Both the position numbers and the translations under genes were made by a program. Shown piece by piece: positions 1 through 8,576 of a stretch of 64,000 bases of DNA. Origin of the DNA: Asanoa sp040676615. Its GTDB lineage: Bacteria > Actinomycetota > Actinomycetes > Mycobacteriales > Micromonosporaceae. The first letter of the stretch is position 1. Each line of letters opens with the position of its first letter. Under the pieces are notes generated by a model. It did no database searches and was not told the DNA's origin. It was given only the letters and a program-made list of their open reading frames with translations. The stretch covers positions 4,536 through 68,535 of the forward strand of contig NZ_JBFAPI010000026.1 in NCBI RefSeq assembly GCF_040676615.1. The letters run 5' to 3'.

Positions 1-843
1 GCGGAGGTCGCCGAGGCCGAGAACCACCTCGCGGCGCTGCGGCACGGCCTGCGCCGCCTCGCGCACGCCAGCCGCACCGCCGCGGCCGCCGCCACGCTGG
101 CCGAGCACAAGGCCAAGCAGCTCGACGCGCTTCTGCTGCACCCGCTGCGGCTCGACGGTCCGCTGGTCATCGTGCCGACCGGCGCGTTGCACGCACTACC
201 CTGGCCGGCGCTTCCGTCGTTGGCCGGCCGCCCGGTCTGCGTCGCTCCGTCCGCCACCCTCTGGCACCGCGCGGCGACCGCCGGAGCGAGCGAAGCGGCT
301 GGGCGGGCGGTGTTCGTCGCGGGACCCGGCCTGCCGCACGCGACCGCCGAGGTGACCGCGCTGGCCCGGGCCACGCCGGGCGCCCGGCGGTTCACGGGGC
401 GGTCGGCCGACGTGGAGTCGGTGCTCGCCGCGCTCGACGGTGCCGGGCTCGCGCACCTGGCCGCACACGGGTCGTTCCGGGCCGACAATCCCCTGTTCTC
501 GGCGCTGCGGCTGGTCGACGGGCCGCTCACGGTCTACGACCTGGAGCGGCTGCGCCGGCCACCGCGGCACGTGGTGCTCTCCGCGTGCGACTCGGGCCTG
601 CAGGCGATCCGGCCCGGCGACGAGTTGCTCGGCCTGGCCGCGGCGCTGCTCGGGATGGGCGCCACGGCACTGGTCGCGGCCGTCGTGCCGGTCCCCGACG
701 AGGCGACCCGGCCGCTGATGCTGCGGATGCACCGCCACCTGCGGGCGGGAGCCGGGCCGGCCGAGGCTCTCGCGCGGGCCCAGCAGGAACTGCTGCCCAG
801 CGACCCGGCCGCGGCCGGCTTCGTCTGTTACGGCGCCGGCTGA
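1..843 (+). CDS. CHAT-domain protein, C-terminal part (5' end outside window)
   Basis: The reading frame is open from base 1, so the gene begins upstream and only the last 280 residues are visible. The sequence LVIVPTGALHALPW opens a CHAT (caspase HetF associated with TPR) peptidase-like domain. The presumed catalytic dyad is present: His in LAAHGSF and Cys in VVLSACDSG. The C-terminal helices after GMGATALVAA are typical of the fold. CHAT domains usually sit behind TPR repeats or other sensors, which would lie upstream. The Cys-His pair is known family chemistry; the substrate and partner are unknown. The last 16 bases overlap the end of the convergent GNAT gene. Confidence 0.85.
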   Translation, partial: AEVAEAENHLAALRHGLRRLAHASRTAAAAATLAEHKAKQLDALLLHPLRLDGPLVIVPTGALHALPWPALPSLAGRPVCVAPSATLWHRAATAGASEAAGRAVFVAGPGLPHATAEVTALARATPGARRFTGRSADVESVLAALDGAGLAHLAAHGSFRADNPLFSALRLVDGPLTVYDLERLRRPPRHVVLSACDSGLQAIRPGDELLGLAAALLGMGATALVAAVVPVPDEATRPLMLRMHRHLRAGAGPAEALARAQQELLPSDPAAAGFVCYGAG

Positions 844-1370
844 GCCAGGTCTGACGGGCGCAGCCGGAAGACCTGCAGGCGCAGGTCGTAATACTTCTCC
901 GTCTCGCCGACCCACTCCATGCCGATCCGCCGGGCGGTCGCCTGCGCGCGGGTGTTCGCGGGCCGGGCGACCGCGAGCACCTCGTCGTAGCCCTCGTCGA
1001 ACGCCCAGCGCGCGACCGCTCGGCCCGCTTCGGCCGCGTACCCCTTACCCCACTGGTCGGGGTGCAGCTGCCAGCCCATCTCCAGGTCTTCGCCGCGGGG
1101 TGGCAGCGGCAGGAGCACGGCCCCGCCGACCAGCCGGTGGTCGTCGGTCTGCTCGATCGCCCAGCGACCGGCCGGCGACGTCAGCCGCGCGTCCTCGCCG
1201 ATCCACTGCTGGATGACCAGGCGCATCGCGTCGACGTCGGCGACGGTGTCCATCGCCGGACTCAGCCACCGGGCGACGTTGGACGCGCCGTACACGGGCA
1301 GCGCCGCCTCGGCGTCGTCGACCCGCCACGGGCGCAGGGTCAGGCGTTCCGTCTTCAACTCAACAGCCAC
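828..1370 (-). CDS. GNAT family N-acetyltransferase
   Basis: A 180-residue protein opening with ELKTERLTLRPW, the usual start of RimJ/RimL-type acetyltransferases. The acetyl-CoA loop appears as HPDQWGKGYAAEAG, followed by a helix and the late strand RIGMEWVGE. It probably acetylates an N-terminus or a small amine; the substrate cannot be read from sequence. The GTG at 1370 is preferred because the conserved domain starts four residues later and a TAGAGT -10 box lies seven bases upstream, which suggests a leaderless transcript. An extension to 1478 would overlap the divergent tetR promoter. It is divergent from the TetR gene at 1432 and converges on the CHAT gene. Confidence 0.82.
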   Translation of the reverse strand: MAVELKTERLTLRPWRVDDAEAALPVYGASNVARWLSPAMDTVADVDAMRLVIQQWIGEDARLTSPAGRWAIEQTDDHRLVGGAVLLPLPPRGEDLEMGWQLHPDQWGKGYAAEAGRAVARWAFDEGYDEVLAVARPANTRAQATARRIGMEWVGETEKYYDLRLQVFRLRPSDLAQPAP

Positions 1371-1377
1371 CCGTCCC

Positions 1378-1394
1378 ACTCTAGACAGTAGGCT
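1378..1394. promoter_or_regulatory. Back-to-back -10 boxes of the GNAT and TetR genes
   Basis: TAGAGT (minus strand, 1383-1378) precedes the GNAT GTG by seven bases. TAGGCT (plus strand, 1389-1394) would start a short leader for the TetR gene. The next bases contain GGGAA-N11-TTCCC (1399-1419), a candidate TetR operator. These are pattern calls only. Confidence 0.45.
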
Positions 1395-1431
1395 GGGCAG
1401 GGAAGAAACGTTACGTTCCCTAGAGGCGGGC

Positions 1432-2022
1432 ATGGCAGCGACGACACGGAGACACGGCGAGGCGCTCCTGCGCGCCATCCACGCGGCGGTCCGCGCGGAG
1501 GTCGCCGCGCACGGTTATGCCGGCACGACCTACGAGGGCGTCGCGAAGCGGGCCGGCACCAGCAAGCCGGTCCTCTACCGGCGCTGGCCGACCAAGGCGG
1601 GCATGGTCCTGGACGCGTTTCTCGAGGCCCGCCCGGGCCTGACCGTTCCGGCCGACACCGGCAGCCTGTCCGGCGACCTGAAGGCGTTCCTGCGCACCGC
1701 CCAGTCCATGATGGAGAGGGCCGGCCGGCAGACGTTGCTCGGCCTGCTCGCCGAACTCGACCCGTCGGCCGGCGAGGCGGTCCGCGAACTGCTGTTCGCC
1801 CGCGGCGCCGACGTGCTCGGCCCGTTGCTCGACCGGGCCCGCCGGCGCGGCGAACTCGGTGACGCCCCGCTGCCGATCGGCATCGCCGGGCCGGCGCTCG
1901 ATCTCGTTCGGCACGAGGTGCTCATCGTGGGGTCGCTGACCGACGAGAAGCTCGACGCCATCGTCGACGAGATCGCGGTGCCCCTGTTGACCGCCCGCAG
2001 CAGGCTTTCTACTGGGTCGTGA
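1432..2022 (+). CDS. TetR family transcriptional regulator
   Basis: A 196-residue repressor-like protein. The N-terminal helix-turn-helix is clear: TTYEGVAKRAGTSKPVLYRRW followed by KAGMVLDAFLEA. The C-terminal ligand domain resembles the TetR_C_11 group, which is known to bind small hydrophobic ligands; no ligand can be named. ATG 1432 is chosen because GAGGCGGG lies just upstream and the HTH begins at the usual distance; an in-frame ATG at 1213 would run through the GNAT promoter. The divergent GNAT gene is a likely target along with tetR itself. Its 3' end overlaps the end of the convergent fucosidase gene by 14 bp. Confidence 0.85.
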   Translation: MAATTRRHGEALLRAIHAAVRAEVAAHGYAGTTYEGVAKRAGTSKPVLYRRWPTKAGMVLDAFLEARPGLTVPADTGSLSGDLKAFLRTAQSMMERAGRQTLLGLLAELDPSAGEAVRELLFARGADVLGPLLDRARRRGELGDAPLPIGIAGPALDLVRHEVLIVGSLTDEKLDAIVDEIAVPLLTARSRLSTGS

Positions 2023-4129
2023 CGTCGAAGCGGTCGACCAGCATGTAGGTGCCCGACCGCTTGACGCCACGCAGCGTGTGCGACCCCTGCGGCAGGCCGC
2101 GTACGCCGTAGACGACCTGCTGCGGCTGGCGTACCGCGCTGGTGGTGTCCACCGTGGACACCAGGGTGCCGTCCAGGTAGATGTCGACCAGGCCCTGGTC
2201 GGAGTAGCGCTCCGACACGTAGTCGATGCCGGTGCCGGTGAACGGGTAGCTGAACGAACCGCCGTTGCTGGTCGTGTAGTGCACGTCGTCGTTGTAGTCA
2301 CCCAGGCCCCGGCCGCTGCTGACCGACCACCCGGAGCTGTAGGTGGCCACGTTGTCGTTGAACCGCTGCGTCACGCCGGCGGCCGGGTAGAGCTGTGCGC
2401 GCGGCACGATCTGGACCGGCGTGTCGGGGCTGTTCCAGATCAGCTTCAGATAGGCCTCGCCGCCCTGCTCGGTGTGTTCGAGCCGGATGTCGTGGCGGCC
2501 GGCGGTGAGGGTCACGCTGCCCTGGTCGACGGTCGGGCCGTGCGGCGTCGGGTTGTCGATGACGGGTTGCCCGTCGATCCACAGCCGGACCGTGTCGTCG
2601 GAGACCGCGGTGAACGTGTACCGCTCGGAGTAGCGGGCCTCGATCGAGCCGGTCCAGCGGCCGGCGAAGTTGTCGGTGCCGATCGACGCAGCCGGGGAAC
2701 CGCTGTAGCGCCACGCGTAGTTGACCGTGGAGTCGGTGCGGGTGACCGCGGGCGCGCCGGCGAAGGTGGTGTTGTTCCAGAACTCCGCTTTCAGACCCGT
2801 GCCGGTGCCGACCGCCGCGGGCGCGGGGGTGCTGATGTCGGCCTCGATGACGGTGGCGATGGCGTTGGTCGTGCCGCCGCTGGGCAGGAAGTCGTAGCCG
2901 TCACCGGCGGCCCGCACCGTCACCGGTGACGTGCTGCCGAGCACCCGGGCGCCGGTGACCGTGAACGGTGACCGCTGGCGCAGGTGCAGCGTGCCGGCCC
3001 AGGTGTTGACGACCAGGTAGAGCCTGTTGCCCTTGCGCGTGACCCGGCCCCAGGCCGGCTGGTCGACCAACCCGGTGTAGCCCGCGCCGGAGACGGCGGT
3101 GCCGTTGGTCGTCATCCAGGTGCCGACGCCGGTGAGGGCGTTGGACTGGCCGGCGGTGACCGCGCCGGTGTCGGTCGGGCCGATGTTGAGCAGCAGGTTG
3201 GCCCCGTTGCTGGTCAACTGGGTCAGGTTGCGCACCAGGTCGGTCGGGGACTTGAAGGCGGTGTCCCAGGCCGCGTACCCCCAGGTGTTGTTGATGGTCA
3301 TGCACGTTTCCTGCAGTTGCGCGGACGGCGGCGCGTCAGCGAGCGACTGCTCCGGGGTGCCGTAGTCGCCGTCGACGGGGCGACGCTTGCCGATCCGGTT
3401 GTTGGTGACGATCTGTGGCGAGATGCCGCGGACGAACCGCTCCAGGTCCTCGCCGTTCTGCGCCGACCAGGGGTTGATCGGGTTGGTCTCGGTCCATTCG
3501 CCGTCGAACCAGAGCAGGGCCGGGTCGTAGTTGGTGACCAGTTCCTGGAGTTGGGCCTTCATCTTGGTGACGTAGGCCGGGAAGTTCGCGACGAAGTCCG
3601 GGTCGTGCCAGTCCCAGATCGAATAGTAGAAGCCGAGCTTGATGCCGTTGGCGGTCGCGGCGTCCTTGAGCTCGCGGAGCAGGTCACGGGAGAAGCCGGA
3701 CTGGTCGCGCAGGTTCCACCGGTTGACCTTGGTTGGCCACATCGCGAAGCCGTCGTGGTGCTTGGCGGTGATGACGATGTATTTCTGGCCCGCCTGCTTG
3801 GCCAGCCGCACGATCGCGTTCGCGTCGAACGAGGCGGGGTTGAAGGTGGCGGCCCTGCCCTCGTAGTCGCTCCACGGGATGTTGCACTCCCGCTTGATCC
3901 ACTCGGCGCCGCGACAGGTGCCGTATTGACCGCGGTAGGCGGCGTAGGTGCCGAAATGGATGAACATGCCGAACCGGGCCTCGTCGAACCAGCGGGTGCG
4001 CGGGCCGCTCAGGGCGTCGTCGACGGCGTAGTTGTCGCCCTGTGTGGCGGCGACGGGCGCCGGCGGGACGACGGCCGTCGCCGCCAACGCCACGAGCAAC
4101 GACAGGCCGATCCGGAGTGTTGACCGCAT
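2009..4129 (-). CDS. Secreted alpha-L-fucosidase (GH29) with PA14 domain
   Basis: A 706-residue exoenzyme. A Sec signal peptide spans about residues 1-28 and ends in PAPVAA. The GH29 barrel (about 40-435) contains FGMFIHFGTY, AKHHDGFAMW and the nucleophile-bearing strand LLWFDGEW (Asp209), so it should release terminal fucose from glycans. A PA14 domain follows at about 446-582 (LKAEFWNNTTFAG ... LKLIWNSP), and a further beta-rich module fills 588-706; both probably bind carbohydrate. The ATG at 4129 has GGAGGAGAG upstream. It stands alone, and its 3' end overlaps the TetR gene. Confidence 0.92.
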   Translation of the reverse strand: MRSTLRIGLSLLVALAATAVVPPAPVAATQGDNYAVDDALSGPRTRWFDEARFGMFIHFGTYAAYRGQYGTCRGAEWIKRECNIPWSDYEGRAATFNPASFDANAIVRLAKQAGQKYIVITAKHHDGFAMWPTKVNRWNLRDQSGFSRDLLRELKDAATANGIKLGFYYSIWDWHDPDFVANFPAYVTKMKAQLQELVTNYDPALLWFDGEWTETNPINPWSAQNGEDLERFVRGISPQIVTNNRIGKRRPVDGDYGTPEQSLADAPPSAQLQETCMTINNTWGYAAWDTAFKSPTDLVRNLTQLTSNGANLLLNIGPTDTGAVTAGQSNALTGVGTWMTTNGTAVSGAGYTGLVDQPAWGRVTRKGNRLYLVVNTWAGTLHLRQRSPFTVTGARVLGSTSPVTVRAAGDGYDFLPSGGTTNAIATVIEADISTPAPAAVGTGTGLKAEFWNNTTFAGAPAVTRTDSTVNYAWRYSGSPAASIGTDNFAGRWTGSIEARYSERYTFTAVSDDTVRLWIDGQPVIDNPTPHGPTVDQGSVTLTAGRHDIRLEHTEQGGEAYLKLIWNSPDTPVQIVPRAQLYPAAGVTQRFNDNVATYSSGWSVSSGRGLGDYNDDVHYTTSNGGSFSYPFTGTGIDYVSERYSDQGLVDIYLDGTLVSTVDTTSAVRQPQQVVYGVRGLPQGSHTLRGVKRSGTYMLVDRFDVTTQ

Positions 4130-4271
4130 GGTGCTCTCCTCCGCGCGCCGCCAAAGATATCCAAGTGTCTCGATGATTCTGGCGAGACATCGGATGTTCT
4201 GTCAATGGCTGGCGGCGAACGGCCGCGGTCGACCTCGACCGGCCATCGTTACGGCCGGCTAGACATGGGAT

Positions 4272-4925
4272 CTAATGACGGCCCTCGAGTTGGCGCATCT
4301 GGCTTTCCACGTGCGTCCGCAGCGCCGACTCGTATTGCCGGCCCAACGTGCCGAGATCGGCGATCTGCTGCTCCAGCGCGGTGCGGTTGGCGCTGATGTC
4401 GGCCAGCGCGGCCTGGTGGCGCTGGCGGGCGTCGCGTTCCAGCGCCTCGGCACTGGCCAGCGCCTCCTCGGTGATCCGCTGTGCCGTCGTGCGGGCGTCG
4501 GCCAGCAGGTCGCCCGCCTCGCGCCGGGCGTCGCCGAGGTGCTTGTCGGCGGTCCGCTCGGCCATCGTCAGCACCCGCGACACCTGCTCGTCGGGCTGCG
4601 CCTGGCCGCCGCGCGCGTGCGCCTGCTCCAACCGGCCGCGCATCTCCCGGGCGGCCTGCTCGGCCGCGGCCGTCTCCCGCTGGAGCCGCTCGAGTTGGGC
4701 CGTCATCGCGTCCAACTCGGCCGAGCGGCGCCCGGCGGACGGCGGAGGCGGCGGGCCACCGCGCCCGACCTGGCCGCGCAGTCGGTGGTTCTCCTCGATC
4801 AGCACGACCAGCGCCTGTTCGACATCGTCGAGGAAGGCGTCGACCTCCTCCTCGTCGTATCCCCGCTTGCCGATCGAGGTCTTCGCGAAGATCATGTTGT
4901 GGACGTCGGCGGGAGTGAGCGGCAT
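4272..4925 (-). CDS. DivIVA-domain coiled-coil protein
   Basis: A 217-residue cytoplasmic protein. The N-terminal DivIVA motif is clear: PLTPADVHNMIFAKTSIGKRGYDEEEVDAFLDDVE, here cited in two parts as residues 2-16 and 17-35. A Pro-rich linker (GPPPPPS) and a long Ala/Glu/Arg-rich coiled coil follow. The DivIVA domain is known to sense curved membrane at poles and septa; in actinomycetes such paralogues organise polar growth. It lacks the length of Wag31, so it is probably an accessory paralogue. ATG 4925 has AAGGAG seven bases upstream. It is monocistronic by spacing. Confidence 0.85.
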   Translation of the reverse strand: MPLTPADVHNMIFAKTSIGKRGYDEEEVDAFLDDVEQALVVLIEENHRLRGQVGRGGPPPPPSAGRRSAELDAMTAQLERLQRETAAAEQAAREMRGRLEQAHARGGQAQPDEQVSRVLTMAERTADKHLGDARREAGDLLADARTTAQRITEEALASAEALERDARQRHQAALADISANRTALEQQIADLGTLGRQYESALRTHVESQMRQLEGRH

Positions 4926-5041
4926 CGAGACTCCTTGGTCAGTCCGGCCTGCGCGACTGAACCCAGGTCCGGGCGCGACACTACCAAGCCCGCCGCTCGG
5001 GCATGCTTGGGCCGCGCACCCCACGACGAAACGCGAACCTG

Positions 5042-5542
5042 ATGAAAACCGGACGAAACCCCCTGTTCGACGAACTCAAGGCCGTGCACGGCATGCTTCG
5101 GCGCGATCTCGCGACCGTCCGGAAGCTGGCCGACGCGGCGGCCGCCGGTGCACCCGCCGGCGCCGTCCGGGCCGGCCTGACCAGGGTCAGGTCCAACGGG
5201 CCGCTGTTCCAGCTGCGGGTCAACTGCCTCGGCTACTGCCAGGTGGTGCACGGCCACCACCACAACGAGGACGAGGGGCTGTTCCCGGCGGTCGTCCGGG
5301 CGGCGCCGCACCTGCGTGGCACGGTGGCCAGGTTGACGGCCGACCATCGGCTCGTGGCCGACCTGCTCGACCAGGTCGAGGGCGCCGCGCGCCAACTCGG
5401 CGGCGACGACGTCGCGCCGCGGCGCAAGCTCGTCGAGGCGCTGCGGGCCTTGTCGGATCACCTGCTCGAGCATCTGGCGTACGAGGAGCGCGCCCTCGCC
5501 CCGGTCCTGGCGAAATGGAAGACCTGGCCGGGCCGGCGCTGA
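5042..5542 (+). CDS. Hemerythrin HHE-domain protein
   Basis: A 166-residue four-helix protein. Candidate di-iron ligands are spread as expected: His in FDELKAVHGML, the cluster VVHGHHHNEDEGLF, TADHRLVADLL, and SDHLLEHLAYEE. Proteins of this type bind O2 or NO, or store iron; the specific role is not shown here. ATG 5042 is chosen by homology of the opening NPLFDELKAVHGML. No convincing ribosome binding site precedes it, and an in-frame ATG at 5003 is the alternative. It is followed 12 bases later by the SnoaL gene. Confidence 0.8.
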   Translation: MKTGRNPLFDELKAVHGMLRRDLATVRKLADAAAAGAPAGAVRAGLTRVRSNGPLFQLRVNCLGYCQVVHGHHHNEDEGLFPAVVRAAPHLRGTVARLTADHRLVADLLDQVEGAARQLGGDDVAPRRKLVEALRALSDHLLEHLAYEERALAPVLAKWKTWPGRR

Positions 5543-5554
5543 GATTCTGGGTGA

Positions 5555-6304
5555 ATGGACGCGAAGCAAGTCGTGCTGACCTCGGCCGCGCAACTGTTCG
5601 GCGAGCGGGACCCGGCGGCGGTCGACCGCTGGATCTCCCCCACCTACGTGCAGCACAGCAGCATGGCCGCGGACGGCCGCGACGGGATGCGCGACCTGGT
5701 CCGGAGCCTGCCCGACGGTTTCCGCTACGACCTGCACCGCGTCATCGCCGACGGCGACCTGGTCGCCCTGCACGGCATCTACACCGGCTGGGGACCCGAT
5801 CCCCTGGTCGCCTTCGACGTCTTCCGCGTCGTCGACGGCAAGCGGGCCGAACACTGGGACGCCCTGACGCCGCTGGTCCGCACGACGGTCTCGGGCCGTT
5901 CACAGACCGACGGGCCGACCGAGGTCACCGACCTCGGCGCCACCGAAGCCAACCGTGACCTGGTCGTCGGGTTCGTCGAGACCGTCTTCAAGGACGGCCG
6001 GATGGACGCGGTCGGCCACTTCATCAGCACCGAGCGGTATCTGCAGCACAACCCCGCGATCGGCGACGGCCTCGACGGGCTGACGAGCGCGTTCGCGCGG
6101 ATGGGCGACACCGTCCGCTACGACAAGGTGCACCTGGTGGTCGCCGAGGGCAACTTCGTGCTGACCGCGGCCGAGGGCACCTTCGGCGGCCGGCCGACCG
6201 CGTTCTACGACCTCTACCGGGTGGCGGGCGGCAAGCTCGTCGAGCACTGGGACGTCACGCCGGAGATCCGGGACGACCTGCCGCACGCCAACGGCGCCTT
6301 CTGA
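5555..6304 (+). CDS. Duplicated SnoaL-like (NTF2-fold) protein
   Basis: A 249-residue protein made of two copies of the same roughly 120-residue alpha+beta domain. The halves align as YVQHSSMAADGRDGM / YLQHNPAIGDGLDGL and FDVFRVVDGKRAEHWD / YDLYRVAGGKLVEHWD. SnoaL-like proteins include polyketide cyclases and many uncharacterised stress-linked proteins; with no PKS nearby an enzymatic role is unproven. GATTCT lies six bases before the ATG, a weak version of the leaderless spacing seen elsewhere in the window. Confidence 0.8.
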   Translation: MDAKQVVLTSAAQLFGERDPAAVDRWISPTYVQHSSMAADGRDGMRDLVRSLPDGFRYDLHRVIADGDLVALHGIYTGWGPDPLVAFDVFRVVDGKRAEHWDALTPLVRTTVSGRSQTDGPTEVTDLGATEANRDLVVGFVETVFKDGRMDAVGHFISTERYLQHNPAIGDGLDGLTSAFARMGDTVRYDKVHLVVAEGNFVLTAAEGTFGGRPTAFYDLYRVAGGKLVEHWDVTPEIRDDLPHANGAF

Positions 6305-6307
6305 CCG

Positions 6308-7047
6308 TCAGGGCTTGCGCGCCACCGCGCAGTAGCCGTCGAGCGGGTCGCCCTCGGGCTCGTGCCGCCACCGGGTCGTCGGCACCACGCCGGGTTCTTC
6401 CAGCTCGAGGCCTTCGAAATAGTGGGCGATCTGCTCAGGCCGGCGCAGGGCGTAGTTCTGCGCACCGGCGCTGGCGCCTTTGGTGATCTCGTCGCTGCTG
6501 TCGGTGCCGTCGTTGATCACCACGAAGCTGCCGGAGGGGACCGCCTCGACGAACCGGGCCACGACCGAGCAGGCATCGTCGTACGACGGGATTTTGCCCA
6601 GGATGCCGAGCATGAGGACCGCGATCGGCCGGTCGAAGTCGAGCACCCGGCGGTGAGCACCCGGTCGGTGTCGCGCACGTCGGCGTCGATGTAGTCGGTG
6701 ATGCCTTCCGGGCTGCTGGTCAGCAGCGCGCGGGCGTGCACCAGCACCAGCGGGTCGTTGTCGACGTAGACGATCCGCGACTCCGGCGCGACCGACTGGG
6801 CGATCTCGTGGGTGTTGTCGGCCGTGGGTAGCCCGGTGCCGAGGTCGAGGAACTGCCGCACTCCCCGGTCGGCGGCCAGGTGGCGCACCGCGCGCCGCAG
6901 GAACGCGCGCTGCGCGCGGGCGTTGTCGACGATCGCCGGGAACACCGCGCGGACCCGGTCGCCCGCCTCCCGGTCGACGGCGAAGTTGTCCTTGCCACCC
7001 AGCCAGTAGTTCCAGACCCGCGCGCGCAGCTTAGCGTTTCCGCGACG
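6308..7047 (-). pseudogene. Broken SAM-dependent methyltransferase (DUF574 family)
   Basis: Two reading frames together give one DUF574 methyltransferase. The N-terminal half, from about 7047 down to about 6650, reads WNYWLGGKDNFAVDREAGDR, then RQFLDLGTGLPT and RIVYVDNDPLVL. The C-terminal half, from about 6646 to 6308, reads LDFDRPIAVLMLGILG and ends PLDGYCAVARKP. The frame changes at a GAGCACCCG direct repeat (6642-6650 and 6656-6664), which suggests slippage or a small indel. No ordinary start codon precedes the N-terminal half before the metal exporter's stop at 7050. Two lesions favour a pseudogene; a sequencing error could explain the frameshift only. Confidence 0.75.
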
Positions 7048-7049
7048 TC

Positions 7050-8114
7050 CTATGTACCCGTCAGTTGGCGCCGGTGCGAAAGACCGGCGTGCACATCGGG
7101 GCCGACGTGACAGGCCGGGTCGGTGTGGACGGTCGCCGCGGTCAGCCGCGGCACGTGGTGGGTCAGTTGGTGCTCCGCGTCGGCGGCGACCTCGTGCGCC
7201 TGGATCAGGCTCAGGTCGGCGGCCACCACGATGTCGGCCTCGGCGTGCAGGCGGTGACCGATCCAGCGCATCCGGATCCGGCTGACGTCGCGCACCCCGG
7301 CGACGCGGCGCAGGCAGGCGTCGGCGGCGTCGATCAGCGCCGGGTCGACCGCGTCCATCAGCCGGCGGTAGATCTCGCGGGCGGCGTCCTTGAGAACGAA
7401 CAGGATCGCGACCGTGATGGCCAGGCCGACCGCCGGGTCGGCCCACTGCCAGCCGACGAAGGCGCCGGCGGCCGCGACCACCACCGCGAGCGAGGTGAAC
7501 CCGTCTGTGCGGGCGTGCAGGCCGTCGGCCACCAGCGCCGCCGACCCGATCCGCCGGCCGACGGCGATCCGGTAGCGCGCGACCAGTTCGTTGCCGGCGA
7601 AACCGACCACGCCGGCGGCGGCGACCCAGGGAATGTGTGTCATCGGCTGCGGGTCCAGGAGGCGGACGACCGCGGTCCAGCCGGCCAGCGCGGCCGAGGC
7701 CGCGATCACCAGGATGATGACGATGCCGGCCAGGTCCTCGGCCCGACCGAAGCCATAGGTGTAGGCCCGGGTCGCCGCCCGCCGGCCGACCAGGAACGCC
7801 ACGCCGAGCGGCACGGCGGTCAGCGCGTCGGCCACGTTGTGCAGCGTGTCGCCGAGCAGCGCGACCGAGCCGGAGAACAGCACGATCACGACCTGGACGG
7901 CGGCGGTGACCCCCAGCACGAGCAGCGAGATCCACAGGGCACGCAGACCCTCGCGGGACGACTCCATCGCGGAGTCGACCTTGCCGGCCGAGTCGTGCGA
8001 GTGCGGCGTCAGGGCGTGCTTGAGCCGATGCCAGCCGCCGGGCCGGTGCTGGTGCTCGTGCTCGTGTTCGTGCTCGTGCCCGTCTGCGCTCACCTCAGCA
8101 GAATACGTGCTCAT
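7050..8114 (-). CDS. Cation diffusion facilitator metal exporter
   Basis: A 354-residue inner-membrane exporter. A His-rich N-terminus (HEHEHEHEHQHRPGGWH) probably binds divalent metal. Six transmembrane segments follow, with the two paired HxxxD transport motifs, LLGDTLHNVADAL and ADGLHARTDGF, and a cytoplasmic C-terminal domain ending with further His residues. The CDF family is known to exchange Zn2+, Co2+, Ni2+ or Cd2+ for protons. It is divergent from an ArsR-type regulator 90 bp away, which supports metal-responsive control. The start at 8114 is the first Met before the His-rich segment. Confidence 0.9.
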   Translation of the reverse strand: MSTYSAEVSADGHEHEHEHEHQHRPGGWHRLKHALTPHSHDSAGKVDSAMESSREGLRALWISLLVLGVTAAVQVVIVLFSGSVALLGDTLHNVADALTAVPLGVAFLVGRRAATRAYTYGFGRAEDLAGIVIILVIAASAALAGWTAVVRLLDPQPMTHIPWVAAAGVVGFAGNELVARYRIAVGRRIGSAALVADGLHARTDGFTSLAVVVAAAGAFVGWQWADPAVGLAITVAILFVLKDAAREIYRRLMDAVDPALIDAADACLRRVAGVRDVSRIRMRWIGHRLHAEADIVVAADLSLIQAHEVAADAEHQLTHHVPRLTAATVHTDPACHVGPDVHAGLSHRRQLTGT

Positions 8115-8213
8115 GTACGCACGCGACAACGCTGCAACAGCCAACGATGGGCAACAGCCGGTCGGTGGACGCCAGGCTCCGGCCGTCCCGCAGAATCTGT
8201 GCACATGTACGCA
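8112..8213. promoter_or_regulatory. CDF/ArsR divergent control region with a repeated decamer
   Basis: The decamer CATGTACGCA occurs at 8112-8121 and 8204-8213, on both occasions covering a start codon position of the divergent pair. It is a candidate ArsR/SmtB operator, and if bound it would cover both translation starts. GAATCT lies six bases before the arsR ATG. Confidence 0.35.
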
Positions 8214-8537
8214 AGCCACGAACTGCCCAGCGACGCCCAGTTCGAGGCCGCGGTGGTGGCGCTGCGGATGCTCGCCGAGCCGACCCGCCTGCGCCTGCTC
8301 TGGTTGCTGCACGACGGTGCCGAGCGCGACGTCGGCTCCCTCGCCGCCGAGGTGCGGGCGGCCCGGCCCGCCGTCTCGCAGCACCTCGGCAAGCTGCTGC
8401 TCGCGGGCCTGGTCAGCAGCCGACGCGACGGCCGCCGGGTCCTCTACCGGGCCCGCGGCGGGCACGTCAAGCGACTCGTCGCCGAGGTCCTCTCCGCGGC
8501 GGATCATCAGCTCACCAACGCGCCGGAACACGACTGA
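8205..8537 (+). CDS. ArsR/SmtB family metal-sensing repressor
   Basis: A 110-residue winged-helix protein: ALRMLAEPTRLRLLWLL, then the recognition region ARPAVSQHLGKLLLAGLV and the wing SSRRDGRRVLYRA. The C-terminus (GGHVKRLVAEVLSAADHQ) has the alpha5 His residues that often bind Zn, Ni or Co in SmtB/NmtR-type sensors. The ligand is inferred, not shown. It is divergent from the CDF exporter and most likely represses it, releasing DNA on metal binding. Confidence 0.88.
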   Translation: MYASHELPSDAQFEAAVVALRMLAEPTRLRLLWLLHDGAERDVGSLAAEVRAARPAVSQHLGKLLLAGLVSSRRDGRRVLYRARGGHVKRLVAEVLSAADHQLTNAPEHD

Positions 8538-8564
8538 CACCGTGCCGGCCGGGCCGGCGCCGCT

Positions 8565-8570
8565 TAGCCT
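8565..8570 (+). promoter_or_regulatory. -10 box TAGCCT, leaderless start of the chitinase
   Basis: TAGCCT is followed by exactly six bases and then the ATG of the GH18 gene. No Shine-Dalgarno sequence lies between them. Confidence 0.55.
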
Positions 8571-8576
8571 GGGCGG

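Noticed and set aside
5555..6304. SnoaL protein as part of a polyketide pathway
   Set aside because: No type II PKS or other tailoring gene is near; the fold alone does not imply cyclase activity.
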